Part shown: in pieces, positions 28,876-38,402 of the stretch
How the letters are laid out: every line of letters starts with the position of its first letter
Numbering within the stretch: position 1 is the first letter of the stretch
Source of the DNA: Brackiella oedipodis DSM 13743
Lineage (GTDB): Bacteria; Pseudomonadota; Gammaproteobacteria; Burkholderiales; Burkholderiaceae_B
Direction: 5' to 3'
NCBI RefSeq assembly: GCF_000621025.1
Contig: NZ_KK211205.1
Location: 186,001-250,000 of the forward strand
DNA length: 64,000 nt
The notes under the pieces: model-generated
The model's database searches: none
What the model saw: only the letters and a program-made list of their open reading frames with translations
What the model was told of the DNA's origin: nothing
Program-made: the position numbers and the translations under genes

Positions 28876-30804
28876 ATGTCTTTTTATCTAGAAACCAGTC
28901 GCAAAAAAACACAACTGACCTATCGCGCCGATATCGAAGGTATCCGAGCCTTAGCGATTGTTATGTTGTTGTTCTTTACGGCGTATCCACAGCTTTTGCC
29001 TGGCGGTTTGGTGGGGGTAGATCTATTTTTTGTGGTGTCTGGATACTTAAGCACGTTGATGTTGCTCAAAGATAGCCGCAATCAAGAGCTCTCTGTTAAG
29101 CGTTTTTATTCGAATCGTATCAAGCGCATCCTGCCCGCTTATACCGTTGTCTTATTGTTGGTCTTGCTATTAGCCTGGTATGTCATGTTTACCGAGGAAT
29201 TTATACGACTTGGTAAACATGTAGTCGCCAGCTTGTTTTTTATTGAGAATTTTTATCAGGCCTTTGAGCTCAATTATTTTCAGGCGACAGACCTAAAGCC
29301 GACCATCCACTTATGGAGTATGGCCGTAGGGGTGCAGTTCTTACTCGTTTTACCCTGGCTGTTTAAGCTCAGTCAGCGCCTGAAATGGCCTTTTGCTTGG
29401 TTTTGTATTTGTCTAGTATTGGCGTCTTTTGCATTAAATATCTATGGCGCTTATGATAATCCCACCTTTAATTTCTTATTGCCGTTTGGGCGTGTCTGGG
29501 AAATCTTCGCGGGGGCCGTCTTGGCCTGCGGCGTCGCTCATTACAAGCAACTGCCACAACGTTTCAACAATCTAGGGACGTTTTTGGGATTTTTGTGCCT
29601 GGTGATTGCTCTTATTTTTATCAATACGGATCGCAATCTGCCGGGTTTTTGGATGCTCATCCCTGTGCTCGGCACCTTGCTCTTACTAACCTTTGCCCAT
29701 CAGGGCTTTTTGTCGCGATGGTTTTTACAAAATCCTGTGATGCGATGGCTAGGCGCTATCAGTTATCCCGTATTTCTGGTGCACTGGGTCTTATTTAGCT
29801 TTGCCCATATTGCGATCGACCGTGTACGTTTTATCACTATTTTGATTTGCTTATTATGGTCGTTATTTATTGGCCATTTGATTCATTACTTACTCGAAAA
29901 GCCGCTTCGACTTAAGCAACGTCCGATCATTAGACCCTTCAGTGCCGGCGCGCTGGTGTTGATGCTGGTAGCTGGTGCGATCAGTTTGCAATGGATCGCA
30001 CCACGGCTCAATCAATTACATGTACCTACCACTCACGAATGGGCGTTTTTACAAAAAAGCTTCCAAAAGAATTCGCAGGGCTTCTATGAAATGAATGCCG
30101 AAAGTCCTGAGCAAATACTTTTTATTGGTGACTCGCATATGGCTCAATACACTACGCGATTGCATGAGCTAGCGAAGCAACACCAAGCCATTGGTCTGAC
30201 CCTGGCTGTTGGTATCGATGCCTTGCCGGTGGCGCCAGTGCTCGAAGGACCTCAGCAAAAACAAAACGATCTGATCGAAGCGGCATACCAAGTCGCTGAG
30301 CAGGGCCCTTTCAAAAAAATCGTGATTGCGGGCGCGTGGAATATGGCTTTTTTGAATAAGCACTATTTGTACCCAGATGGCGCTGACGGCATCGAGTTAC
30401 AAAGTCGTGCGGGTCAAGTCCTAAGTATTAAATGGCTGATGGACGAAATCGAGCGCCTGCATCAATTAGGTAAAGAAGTGTATTTTGTGCTCGATCAACC
30501 CATTGGTAGAGGATTTGATCCAGCCTCCTTTAAGGGGATGAACCGTTTTCATATGGATAATATTGACTTTAGTAATCACTCTAGAGTTCATATTAGTGGC
30601 CCGCAAATCAGTCTTCATCAGGCCATGTTGCAGGCTATTTCCAATACACCAGCGATCATTATTGACCCTTATCGTTATTTATGTAAAGACGCTGAATGCT
30701 CGGTTTCCGATATCGATGGTCGGCCTGTATATCGTGACAATAACCATTTCAATCCCGAGTGGGTCAAAGACAATGCACGTTTTCTTGATAAGATTTTTGA
30801 ATAA
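28876..30804 (+). CDS. OafA-like AT3-SGNH fusion with degenerate AT3 catalytic motifs
   Basis: A 642-residue protein: AT3 membrane domain (residues ~15-375) followed by a periplasmic SGNH domain (~410-642). The AT3 catalytic His of R-x10-H is Thr35 (the paralogue next door has His35), and the HLWSxxxEEQF motif reads HLWSMAVGVQF, with Gly152-Val153 in place of Glu-Glu. The SGNH part keeps the Ser (IGDSH) and the C-terminal Asp-x-x-His (DNNH). The AT3 half therefore looks catalytically dead, while the esterase/transferase half looks intact. It is tandem with a closely related intact copy 16 nt downstream. Confidence 0.85.
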   Translation: MSFYLETSRKKTQLTYRADIEGIRALAIVMLLFFTAYPQLLPGGLVGVDLFFVVSGYLSTLMLLKDSRNQELSVKRFYSNRIKRILPAYTVVLLLVLLLAWYVMFTEEFIRLGKHVVASLFFIENFYQAFELNYFQATDLKPTIHLWSMAVGVQFLLVLPWLFKLSQRLKWPFAWFCICLVLASFALNIYGAYDNPTFNFLLPFGRVWEIFAGAVLACGVAHYKQLPQRFNNLGTFLGFLCLVIALIFINTDRNLPGFWMLIPVLGTLLLLTFAHQGFLSRWFLQNPVMRWLGAISYPVFLVHWVLFSFAHIAIDRVRFITILICLLWSLFIGHLIHYLLEKPLRLKQRPIIRPFSAGALVLMLVAGAISLQWIAPRLNQLHVPTTHEWAFLQKSFQKNSQGFYEMNAESPEQILFIGDSHMAQYTTRLHELAKQHQAIGLTLAVGIDALPVAPVLEGPQQKQNDLIEAAYQVAEQGPFKKIVIAGAWNMAFLNKHYLYPDGADGIELQSRAGQVLSIKWLMDEIERLHQLGKEVYFVLDQPIGRGFDPASFKGMNRFHMDNIDFSNHSRVHISGPQISLHQAMLQAISNTPAIIIDPYRYLCKDAECSVSDIDGRPVYRDNNHFNPEWVKDNARFLDKIFE

Positions 30805-30820
30805 AAAGTAGGGCAGCGGA

Positions 30821-32755
30821 GTGGATTTAATCGCTCAAGCCAAAAATTTACACCCACATAAGGTCTATCGTGCTGATATCGATGGCCTGCGGGCGATTGC
30901 GGTCTTATTGGTCATCATGACGCATGCTTTCCCGAAGGTCCTACCCGCGGGCTTTATTGGTGTCGATATTTTTTTTGTGATTTCTGGTTATTTAATCACA
31001 GCTATCTTACTCAAAGACAATCAGAACGGTCGTTATCGGCTCACGACCTTTTATAAACGGCGTATTCGGCGCCTATTTCCAGCCTTAATAGTGGCCATGG
31101 GGCTCATGGTGGCTCTTGGTTGGTATGTGCTGTACACCCCAGAATTTCAACGTCTTGGCAAGCACATCGCTGCTTCAGCGCTATTTATAGAGAATTTTGC
31201 GCTATGGCAAGAGGTCGGCTACTTTGATGTGGCCGCCCATTTCAAGCCAAGTTTGCATTTGTGGAGCTTGGCCATCGAAGAGCAATTTTATATTGTCTGG
31301 CCAGTGCTGCTCTGGTTGGGCTTCAAAAAGCATTGGTCGCTCTGGACTCTATTTGCATTGCTGTGGCTGCTATCCTTTGCCTATAGCGTGTATTTGCTGC
31401 AAAGCGACCTGAGTGCAGCCTATTATCATCCCTTGAGTCGAGCCTGGGAATTATTGTCTGGCGCTAGCCTGGCGTTGTTGCAATTTAAATATCAATGGCG
31501 TATTGAGCGTTTTAATAATAGTTGTGTGGCGATCGCCTTGGCGCTTATTATCGTCTCGAGTCTGTTGATTGATTCACAGCATTTTCCAGGGGTTTGGGCG
31601 CTTCTGCCTGTACTGGCGACTTTACTCTTGCTAAGTGCGGGTCATCAGGGCCGCTTAGCTCGGTGGTGCTTGTGTAATCGCTTTATGGTTTGGTGCGGTC
31701 TCATCAGTTATCCGCTCTATCTTTTTCATTGGCCTCTACTGTCTTATGCCCGCATTGCCTTTAGTCATCCAAGCTATCTCACGCTTATCATCTGTATTTT
31801 GCTGGCCTTTGCGTTGGCACATCTGGTCTTTTCTTATCTCGAAAGACCATTGCGTACGTCTTCTACGCATTCCGTACCTTGGCTCGTGAGCGGCTTAGTC
31901 ATGGCCTTAAGTCTAGGGTTGTTGATGTGGCAAGGGGCTTGGTCGCCACGTCTCAATAAATTTCAGAGCCCTGCCAAAAATGAATGGTCGTTTTTTAAAG
32001 AGCATTTCAAGCGAACCTGTGATGGGGTTTATGAGTTGGCGCCAGAACGTGCGCAGACAATCCTTTTCTTGGGGGATTCTCATGCCGCGCAATATGCGCC
32101 TCGCTTATATCAACAATTACAAAGCGACGCTGACCTGCCGGGGGTCACGATGGTGCTTAGCTGCGGCGCCTTGCCGGTACAGACTGTGCTCGATGCTCAA
32201 ACGCAGCGACCGCGCCCCATTATCCAAAAAGCCTATGAGATGGCACAACAAGCGCAGTATCAGAAAGTCGTGATTGCGGGGGCCATCAATATATTTTTTG
32301 ATATGGAGGATGCTTATATCCAACAAGCGGGACAGACGATTGCGCTGAATACCGATTTAGGTAAGACGCTGGTGTTGCAGTGGTTGAGTGACAAAATTAC
32401 CCAACTCAAAAAGGCAGGCAAGCAGGTATACTTTGTTTTAGATCAGCCTCAAGATTCGGGGTTTGAGCCAGCTTCTTTCAAAAAAATTAATCGCTTTAAA
32501 TTACACAATACCGACTTTAATGCGAATTCGACGTTGCAAATAGAAGCCAAGGAAATTGCTGCTTATGTGATGACGAAACAGGTCATTCAAAATACAGGAG
32601 CGATCTTGCTCGATGCTTTTGCGCAAATTTGCAGTCCAGACGGCCGCTGTCAAGTGACGACTGACAAAGGGATGCCTGTATACAAAGATGGTTCTCATTT
32701 AAATCCGGCCTGGGTCAAGGATCACGCCCGTTTTATCGATGCTATTTTTAATTAA
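30821..32755 (+). CDS. OafA-like acyltransferase with C-terminal SGNH domain (intact)
   Basis: A 644-residue AT3-SGNH fusion of the OafA/OatA type that O-acetylates surface sugars: the AT3 part moves acetyl across the membrane and the SGNH part transfers it. R-x10-H (GLRAIAVLLVIMTH, His35), HLWSLAIEEQF (Glu153-Glu154), the SGNH Ser in LGDSHAAQY and the C-terminal DGSH are all present. The start is GTG at 30821, preceded by a GCGGA ribosome site. It is clearly homologous along its full length to the preceding gene, i.e. a tandem duplication. Confidence 0.92.
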   Translation: MDLIAQAKNLHPHKVYRADIDGLRAIAVLLVIMTHAFPKVLPAGFIGVDIFFVISGYLITAILLKDNQNGRYRLTTFYKRRIRRLFPALIVAMGLMVALGWYVLYTPEFQRLGKHIAASALFIENFALWQEVGYFDVAAHFKPSLHLWSLAIEEQFYIVWPVLLWLGFKKHWSLWTLFALLWLLSFAYSVYLLQSDLSAAYYHPLSRAWELLSGASLALLQFKYQWRIERFNNSCVAIALALIIVSSLLIDSQHFPGVWALLPVLATLLLLSAGHQGRLARWCLCNRFMVWCGLISYPLYLFHWPLLSYARIAFSHPSYLTLIICILLAFALAHLVFSYLERPLRTSSTHSVPWLVSGLVMALSLGLLMWQGAWSPRLNKFQSPAKNEWSFFKEHFKRTCDGVYELAPERAQTILFLGDSHAAQYAPRLYQQLQSDADLPGVTMVLSCGALPVQTVLDAQTQRPRPIIQKAYEMAQQAQYQKVVIAGAINIFFDMEDAYIQQAGQTIALNTDLGKTLVLQWLSDKITQLKKAGKQVYFVLDQPQDSGFEPASFKKINRFKLHNTDFNANSTLQIEAKEIAAYVMTKQVIQNTGAILLDAFAQICSPDGRCQVTTDKGMPVYKDGSHLNPAWVKDHARFIDAIFN

Positions 32756-32780
32756 AAGGCGAGCTCACTTGGAGACGTAG

Positions 32781-33155
32781 GTGCGCATAGATAGAAAATT
32801 TATTAAGTATGCAGCGGTAGGGATTCTCAATACGCTTAGCCATTGGTTAGTGTTTGCGGTATTGACATGGGTTTTTCATTTGTCACAAGCTTGTGCCAAT
32901 TTATGGGCTTTTTTGGTGGCAGTCAGTCTTTCCTTTGTGCTGAATGCACGTTTTACTTTTAAGGCGCAACTGTCTATGGCTCGCTATTTGGCCTTTACTT
33001 TATTTATGGGTGGCTTGAGCTATGTCACAGGTTGGCTCGCCGATAGATGGCAGCTGGCGCCGATATTGACCTTGGTTATTTTCTCGGCGTTGAGTTTGGT
33101 ATTGGGCTATTTATACTCCAATTATTTAGTGTTCAAGGAGCGGGATGAACAATGA
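32781..33155 (+). CDS. gtrA: GtrA family membrane protein (putative polyprenyl-phosphate-sugar flippase)
   Basis: A 124-residue protein with four hydrophobic helices. [19 protein letters not shown] and the later NARFTFKA segment are typical of the GtrA family, which is thought to flip bactoprenol-linked glucose made by GtrB. The start is GTG at 32781, supported by GGAG 6 nt upstream. Its stop overlaps the start of the next gene by four bases (ATGA), so the two are translationally coupled. Confidence 0.9.
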   Translation: MRIDRKFIKYAAVGILNTLSHWLVFAVLTWVFHLSQACANLWAFLVAVSLSFVLNARFTFKAQLSMARYLAFTLFMGGLSYVTGWLADRWQLAPILTLVIFSALSLVLGYLYSNYLVFKERDEQ

Positions 33156-34201
33156 AGATATCTTTGATTGTTCCAGTCTATAACGAGCAGGAGGCGATTC
33201 CTCTGTTTTACCAGGCGGTACGAAATTATGCCGCTCTCAAGGCTTATGACATCGAGATTGTCTTTATCAATGATGGGAGTAAGGATCAAACAGAGGCCAC
33301 TATTGAGTTAATCGCACAAGCGGATCCGCTCGTGATGGGCTTACATTTCAGTCGTAATTTTGGCAAGGAAGCGGCCTTATTTGCAGGGCTTGAGCATGCG
33401 ACGGGTGAGGCGGTCATCCCAATAGATGTCGATTTGCAGGATCCGATTGAGGTGATTCCACGCCTCATTACCAAATGGCAAGATGAGGGCGCGGATGTGG
33501 TCTTGGCTAAACGCACGGATCGCCATTCGGATAGTTTTTTAAAGCGCATGACGGCCGTCGGTTTTTATCGCTTGCACAATAAAATAAGTCAGCCCAAAAT
33601 TGAAGAGAATGTCGGCGACTTTAGATTGCTGTCGCGCCCTGTGGTCGAACAGCTCAAGCAAATGCCCGAACGCAATCTTTTTATGAAAGGCCTGTTATCC
33701 TGGGTAGGGGGTAAGGTTGCTGTTGTCGAATACAACCGACATGAGCGATCTGCAGGCCATTCTAAATTCAATGGCTGGAAGTTATGGAATCTTGCCCTCG
33801 AAGGCTTTACAAGTTTTTCGACAGCGCCTTTGCGGATTTGGACGTATATTGGCGCGGTGGTGGCTGGACTGTCCTTCTTGTATGGATTTTATTTAATTCT
33901 TGGCAAATTACTCTGGGGCAACCCCGTGCCGGGTTATCCTTCACTTTTAGTCTCTATTTTATTTTTGGGTGGAGTGCAATTAATCGGTATTGGTGTGCTG
34001 GGTGAGTATATTGGTCGTATTTACTTAGAAACCAAACATCGACCACGTTATGTGCTTAAAACACTGACGGTTGCTAAGCAAGCGCAAGCTGGCGCCGCCC
34101 CTCAAACCACTGTAGAACAAAGATCTAGCCACTCTGAGGGGGCAGGGACGACTACACAAGCTCGTCCCGTGTCAGTAGTCAATGCACCTAAGGCAGAGTA
34201 G
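33152..34201 (+). CDS. gtrB: GtrB-type polyprenyl-phosphate glycosyltransferase
   Basis: A 349-residue GT2 protein with two C-terminal membrane helices. [42 protein letters not shown] and the DVDLQDP metal motif mark the DPM1/GtrB family, which makes undecaprenyl-phosphate glucose or a related lipid-linked sugar. The C-terminal ~50 residues are low complexity (Ala/Gln/Thr-rich). A GtrAB pair usually works with a type-specific membrane glycosyltransferase; none follows immediately, and the DUF6056-like gene at 18151 is the best candidate within the window. Confidence 0.9.
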   Translation: MKISLIVPVYNEQEAIPLFYQAVRNYAALKAYDIEIVFINDGSKDQTEATIELIAQADPLVMGLHFSRNFGKEAALFAGLEHATGEAVIPIDVDLQDPIEVIPRLITKWQDEGADVVLAKRTDRHSDSFLKRMTAVGFYRLHNKISQPKIEENVGDFRLLSRPVVEQLKQMPERNLFMKGLLSWVGGKVAVVEYNRHERSAGHSKFNGWKLWNLALEGFTSFSTAPLRIWTYIGAVVAGLSFLYGFYLILGKLLWGNPVPGYPSLLVSILFLGGVQLIGIGVLGEYIGRIYLETKHRPRYVLKTLTVAKQAQAGAAPQTTVEQRSSHSEGAGTTTQARPVSVVNAPKAE

Positions 34202-34260
34202 TAAATACCTCTGTGGCGGTTAAGCAATTAAATATAGAGCTTATGATCATCAAGTGGATC

Positions 34261-35346
34261 CTAGCCAATGGACTCTTCGGCCTTGGCCTGCTGCGGATGG
34301 GTGTCGATCACCACGCCATCTTCAAACACCAAGCGTTTTTCAGGCCATTGCATGGCGGCTAGCCTAAAATAACTACCTAGCGGCCAATTTTCTTTGCGCT
34401 CAATCCATCGCCCACCGACTGAATAATCAATACAAAACACATTATGGTGTTTACCGTGCCACGCAAAGGGACTAATGCCCTTAAAAATATCGCGCGTTTT
34501 TCTATTAAAAGGGGTGGGTGGTACTGGGCGACAATGACGCCAATAGTGACCGATTAAGACAGGTACCTTGTCGTCATAGTGATCCCACCACGCTAATCGA
34601 TCGGTAAATCGCCACTTACCACTCACATAAAATGGCGTTTGGATTTCGGCTTCTAAACCTGATAAGCAAGAATTAATCGGATTCATACTTTGCTTAAGCA
34701 CCTGTGTCTGCGCTCGCGCGGGTGAATACGGCGGAGTGACAGTGATATCTTCTATGCTATGCGGCCAGTCTTTTTTTTCTTGTTGCAAACGAGCAAGCAG
34801 ATCGGGCTCGTTTTGTTTTTGTTCGACCACCTTCATCCATTGGTCATAGACAGACACAATCTGACCTATGGGCTCGTCTCTGAGCGCCTCAATCGCCTTG
34901 GGAATCCAGGCGGCATGCACAATGCGTAAATCCTCGCGTTCTAAGGCTATCGGCCGCTGGTTGAGCCATTCGTTAATGGCTTGACGTTGTGCTGCAGATG
35001 CCCGCTCAAAAGGCGCATACTTAGGGGTATCTGATTGCACGCGTTGTTCAAAAAACCAACCTGTGCCGTCTTTGGGGTCGTGCCGTAACACATTGAGTTC
35101 GTGATTGCCGAGAATGGCTTGAGCATGCCCCTGATCGATAAGATGCCTAATATGCTCAAACACTTGTGGGCATTGGGGGCCCCGATCGAACATATCACCA
35201 ATAAAGACTAGGGTGCGCTGCTGCGCATGCTTGCCATCCTTATCGTAACCTAATTGTTGTAATAAATTGAGTAAGGCCTGATACTCACCGTGGATGTCGC
35301 CCACAATATCAAGAGGCCCCTCTGGCAAAGCTTGAATTAAGCGCAT
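34261..35346 (-). CDS. Metallophosphoesterase (PrpE/ApaH-like)
   Basis: A 361-residue calcineurin-like phosphoesterase. The metal-ligand motifs GDIHGEY (~17-23), FIGDMFDRGPQ, GNHELNVL and a later LIGHYWR are in the expected order. Similar proteins hydrolyse diadenosine tetraphosphate or dephosphorylate proteins; the substrate here is unknown. Its C-terminal ~100 residues (FCIDYSVGGRW) also fit the Ap4A hydrolase-like group. It is convergent with gtrB with 59 bp between stops and no obvious terminator. It seems unrelated to the glycan locus. Confidence 0.85.
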   Translation of the reverse strand: MRLIQALPEGPLDIVGDIHGEYQALLNLLQQLGYDKDGKHAQQRTLVFIGDMFDRGPQCPQVFEHIRHLIDQGHAQAILGNHELNVLRHDPKDGTGWFFEQRVQSDTPKYAPFERASAAQRQAINEWLNQRPIALEREDLRIVHAAWIPKAIEALRDEPIGQIVSVYDQWMKVVEQKQNEPDLLARLQQEKKDWPHSIEDITVTPPYSPARAQTQVLKQSMNPINSCLSGLEAEIQTPFYVSGKWRFTDRLAWWDHYDDKVPVLIGHYWRHCRPVPPTPFNRKTRDIFKGISPFAWHGKHHNVFCIDYSVGGRWIERKENWPLGSYFRLAAMQWPEKRLVFEDGVVIDTHPQQAKAEESIG

Positions 35347-35678
35347 GCAGACTCCTTTTTTTATATTTTTAATAGATTAGTATACGGTAAATTATGTGAC
35401 AAAATCACTACGATGCTCACGCCAGCGCGCGGATGGTTAGTCATTCAAGTTAGCTACTAAAAGCAAGTAGTTGATGTATGTAGCACGAAATTGTGGGCTG
35501 TAGATGATCAATGGTTACGATTACCCAATCTTGTCGCTGTGCTCATAGTTAATTGAGTGTCATGATGTTTTGTGTCTAATCAAATGCGTAGGACGGGTCA
35601 AGATTTTTACAAAAATTCTGCTCGCAGTGTGTAGCTTAAGCTCTATAATCAAATCGATAAGTTTTTACAGGGGTTCCC
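35347..35678. other. 332-bp intergenic region before the copper chaperone gene
   Basis: No gene was recognised. A perfect TATAAT lies at 35644-35649, 30 nt before the ATG of the copper chaperone, with the 10-bp palindrome AGCTTAAGCT at 35632-35641 just upstream, overlapping the spacer. This would suit a promoter with a regulator site, but no known metal-operator consensus is recognisable and the -35 is weak. Confidence 0.35.
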
Positions 35679-36284
35679 ATGAAATTTACAATGACTCAAG
35701 CAAGCGCTGCGGCTCTTGCTGCTTTTAGTTTAGCCTTCGCTAGCCAAGTACAGGCCCACGACCATGTGGCTCATGAGCATCATCACCAGGCCGAAGCCAC
35801 GTCAGCGCATGCTGAACACGACCATGCCGAACATATGCATCATCATATGCATGATATGCACGCGAATGCAGAGGCAGCGAATAAATTTACCGGTACCGAA
35901 AAGCCCGCAAGTCACGTGGCCGTAGATCAATGTTGGGTGCGCTTAATGCCCAAAGATATCCCATCGGCTGGCTTTTTTGAGTTGCACAATCAGGACACTA
36001 AAGATAGGGCTTTGATTGCCGCACAAATTGATGGTTTTGCCACATCGATGATGCACCAAACCGTCTCTGAAAATAACACAGCCTCCATGAAGATGGTCGA
36101 AAAAGCCGTCGTCAAACCTAAGCAAACGCTAAGCTTTAAACCAGGCAGTTATCATTTAATGTTGTTTAAACCGCAAGCGACTTTAAAAGCGGGTCAACAT
36201 GTCAAAGCCAAATTTAAATTTGCCGACGATACCGTACTCACGAGTGAGTGCAAAATCAACTCTAATCGGGCTCTGAAATACTAA
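35679..36284 (+). CDS. Copper chaperone PCu(A)C with His-rich N-terminal segment
   Basis: A 201-residue periplasmic protein. A signal peptide ends near Ala26. Residues 27-61 hold 15 histidines with several Met. The PCu(A)C domain follows (residues ~78-190), with the Cu(I) motif H-x10-M-x21-H-x-M fully matched by His126, Met137, His159 and Met161. The family delivers copper to the CuA site of cytochrome oxidase. The His-rich stretch probably binds extra Cu(II) or zinc, as seen in some PCuAC proteins. No cox, sco or copper-efflux gene is adjacent. Confidence 0.92.
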   Translation: MKFTMTQASAAALAAFSLAFASQVQAHDHVAHEHHHQAEATSAHAEHDHAEHMHHHMHDMHANAEAANKFTGTEKPASHVAVDQCWVRLMPKDIPSAGFFELHNQDTKDRALIAAQIDGFATSMMHQTVSENNTASMKMVEKAVVKPKQTLSFKPGSYHLMLFKPQATLKAGQHVKAKFKFADDTVLTSECKINSNRALKY

Positions 36285-36392
36285 GGCATTCTCTGGCATT
36301 TTAAGTCGCCTTAAATTGTCTACCGTCGCTTTATTCGTTTTATTTGTTTCAAGCGTTTAAGGCGACACTTCTTTGAGTGCAGATACTCAGAT

Positions 36393-36425
36393 AAACCCAG
36401 TCCCTTTGCAGGACTGGGTTTTTGT
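36393..36425 (+). terminator. Rho-independent terminator downstream of copper chaperone
   Basis: Arms AAACCCAGTCC (36393-36403) and GGACTGGGTTT (36411-36421) enclose a 7-nt loop and run into a T-rich tract. It lies about 110 nt after the stop of the PCu(A)C gene. The A-run on the other side is short, so it acts mainly on the plus strand. Confidence 0.85.
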
Positions 36426-36603
36426 TTTTGCCAACGCCAACTACACACGAACCCAATGTGACAAACCTTCGAATGGCGCTTAATGTCAGCACAAAGCCGA
36501 TAGCTGTAAATTTCAAGTGGACAAAGACAAACATCAAACAGGCGTCTAGTAACGCTATTGAAGTCACAAAGGTTGAGTCCCTAGCCTGCCTTATAAGGCA
36601 AAA

Positions 36604-36629
36604 AAAACGGCGCCATCGGGCGCCGTTTT
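36604..36629. terminator. Bidirectional terminator downstream of DASS transporter
   Basis: Perfect arms AAAACGGCGCC (36604-36614) and GGCGCCGTTTT (36619-36629) enclose a 4-nt loop ATCG. On the minus strand, the upstream A8 run (36600-36607) supplies the U-tract, 12 nt after the transporter stop. Confidence 0.9.
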
Positions 36630-36641
36630 GAACTTAACTGT

Positions 36642-38099
36642 CTACCAGTAGCCGAGGATTTTCCACCAAAGACCACCGATAAAGACAAAGATTAAGAGGT
36701 TGGATACACTGACAATAAAACCGGTTTTCCACCATTCACCGAGGGTGGTGTAGCCAGAGTTATAGACAATCGGCGCTGTCCCTGTGGCGTAATGGGTGAT
36801 TGACATCATGAGACTAGACGCGGCTGCCATGAGCAAGGCCCAGAAGTAGGGCGGTGCTTGTAAGAACACACCAGCGCTGTAGAACATGGTGAACATCGCG
36901 GTAATATGAGCCGTGGTACTGGCAAACATATAATGGCTGTACAAGTAGATCAATAACAAGATTAAACAACTAGACATCCAACCGAGACCCATACCGGTAA
37001 TGGATTTGGTGAGTTGATCAGTGGCCACGCCGAGAATCCCCGATTTATTGAGCAGGGTAGCAAGCATCACAAGGGCACCGAACCAGATAATGGTATCCCA
37101 CGCACTTTTTTGTTTGAGAACATCATCCCAAGTTAAGACCCCAAAGAGTAATAAAAGGCTCAGGCCCAAGAAAGCCGTGGCCGTTGGGTTGACCTTGTAG
37201 GCATCACCAAAAATCATGGCAGGAATATCTGCCCAGAGGAAAAGCATGAGCGCAAATACGCCAATCATGACCCATTCATCGCGTTTAATAGGCCCCATTT
37301 CCTGCAAACCTTGCTTGGCCATAATGCTGGCGTTCGGCGTTTTTTTGATTTCGGGTTTTTGGTACAAATAAATGATTAATGGCATGAGCGCCATGGCAAT
37401 GACGCCCGGGATGAACATGGCCGTGGCCCAAGTCAGCCAACTGAGATGAATTTGACTACCCGTGGCATCGGCAATCAAATTCACCACTAGCGGGTTAGGC
37501 GCTGTGGCAGTAATAAACATGGCAGAAGAAATCGGGTTGGCTTGGTAGTTCACCAAGGCTAGATATTTACCGATTTTGTTACGACTGTCGTCGTTTGGAT
37601 GCGACTCAAAATTATTCGCAATGGACTTCATGATAGGGTGAATCGTGCCACCGCCACGTGCAGTATTACTTGGTGTCACAGGGGCGAGAACCAATTCTGC
37701 AAAGGCTAATGAGTAACCAAGACCCAAGGTAGTTTTACCCCAAATGGCAATGGTCATGTAGCTAAGTCGTGTGCCTAGGCCTGTTTTACTCAAACCGTGA
37801 GAAATCATGACGGCTACACCAATCAACCAAATCAAAGGGTTAGAAAGGCTACTTAAGGCATCATTCATGGCCTGGCTAGGCTTGTCAGAAGTCACGCCGG
37901 TGATTGCCACTAACATAATGGCAATAATACCGATCGCACCAATTGGCATCGCTTTACCGATAATGGCGGCAATCACCGCCACAAACATCGCTAGCAAGTG
38001 CCATGCCTGAGGCGATACCCCTTCAGGGATAGGAATGGCGAACCAAATGACTAGACCAATGACGACAGCTATCGCTGCGGGAATTGGTTTAAACCCCAT
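36642..38099 (-). CDS. DASS-family anion/dicarboxylate transporter (CitT/SLC13-like)
   Basis: A 485-residue inner-membrane protein with 11-13 hydrophobic segments. Two halves each contain an S/T-rich loop (LAPVTPSNTARGGGTIHPI; ASTTAHITAMF), the substrate and sodium sites of the divalent anion:sodium symporter family. It resembles CitT/TtdT/YbhI-type carriers for citrate, tartrate, succinate or 2-oxoglutarate; the substrate cannot be settled. I chose the ATG at 38099, with AGGAG at a 6-nt spacing; a GTG one codon upstream is in frame. It is monocistronic, with its own terminator. Confidence 0.9.
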   Translation of the reverse strand: MGFKPIPAAIAVVIGLVIWFAIPIPEGVSPQAWHLLAMFVAVIAAIIGKAMPIGAIGIIAIMLVAITGVTSDKPSQAMNDALSSLSNPLIWLIGVAVMISHGLSKTGLGTRLSYMTIAIWGKTTLGLGYSLAFAELVLAPVTPSNTARGGGTIHPIMKSIANNFESHPNDDSRNKIGKYLALVNYQANPISSAMFITATAPNPLVVNLIADATGSQIHLSWLTWATAMFIPGVIAMALMPLIIYLYQKPEIKKTPNASIMAKQGLQEMGPIKRDEWVMIGVFALMLFLWADIPAMIFGDAYKVNPTATAFLGLSLLLLFGVLTWDDVLKQKSAWDTIIWFGALVMLATLLNKSGILGVATDQLTKSITGMGLGWMSSCLILLLIYLYSHYMFASTTAHITAMFTMFYSAGVFLQAPPYFWALLMAAASSLMMSITHYATGTAPIVYNSGYTTLGEWWKTGFIVSVSNLLIFVFIGGLWWKILGYW

Positions 38100-38402
38100 C
38101 ACATGCTCCTTTAGAAATTGTAAATCTAAGTAACTATCATTTTAAAATATAGCACAGGGTTTCTACTAACTTAATCATTTTTTGTATATTTTCTCTTGCA
38201 TAAATCAATAATATTGAATAACTTAAGAAAGTTACAAAAACTTACGTTATTGGCTTAAGCGGGTTGGGAGCTCGTATGGCCCGTGCTGTTGGGAGTCACT
38301 CGTAGAGTTGATTGTGCGACGGGTGTAATCGGCACTGATAGCCAGTGCAGATCAGTATATGTACGGTTAATGGGGCTAAATCACTATTTAGGGAGAGGAG
38401 CC
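38100..38402. other. 303-bp AT-rich intergenic region with candidate minus-strand promoter
   Basis: It lies between the divergent transporter and PH-domain genes. On the minus strand an extended -10 (TGC-TATATT) occupies 38146-38154, about 47 nt ahead of the transporter ATG. Its -35 is weak. No gene is recognised; an open frame starting at 38283 only extends the next gene upstream without ribosome-site support. Confidence 0.4.

Larger units (their letters stand above)
36285..36641. other. 357-bp intergenic region between convergent genes
   Basis: Apart from the two terminators listed separately, I see no coding region with support. Short open frames on both strands here have no recognisable features. 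A 12-bp perfect palindrome GCCTTATAAGGC lies at 36588-36599. Confidence 0.5.

Noticed and set aside
32808-32820. Possible JUMPstart/ops element (GCAGCGGTAG)
   Set aside because: It lies inside gtrA coding sequence and lacks the rest of the GGCGGTAGCnT element; none was found in the intergenic gaps.
36349-36631. Two short overlapping frames on opposite strands (72 and 69 codons)
   Set aside because: They overlap the copper-chaperone terminator and have no start signals or domain features.
38283-38402. Upstream extension of the PH-domain gene
   Set aside because: There is no ribosome site for the earlier start; GGGAG 7 nt before 38403 decides the shorter start.
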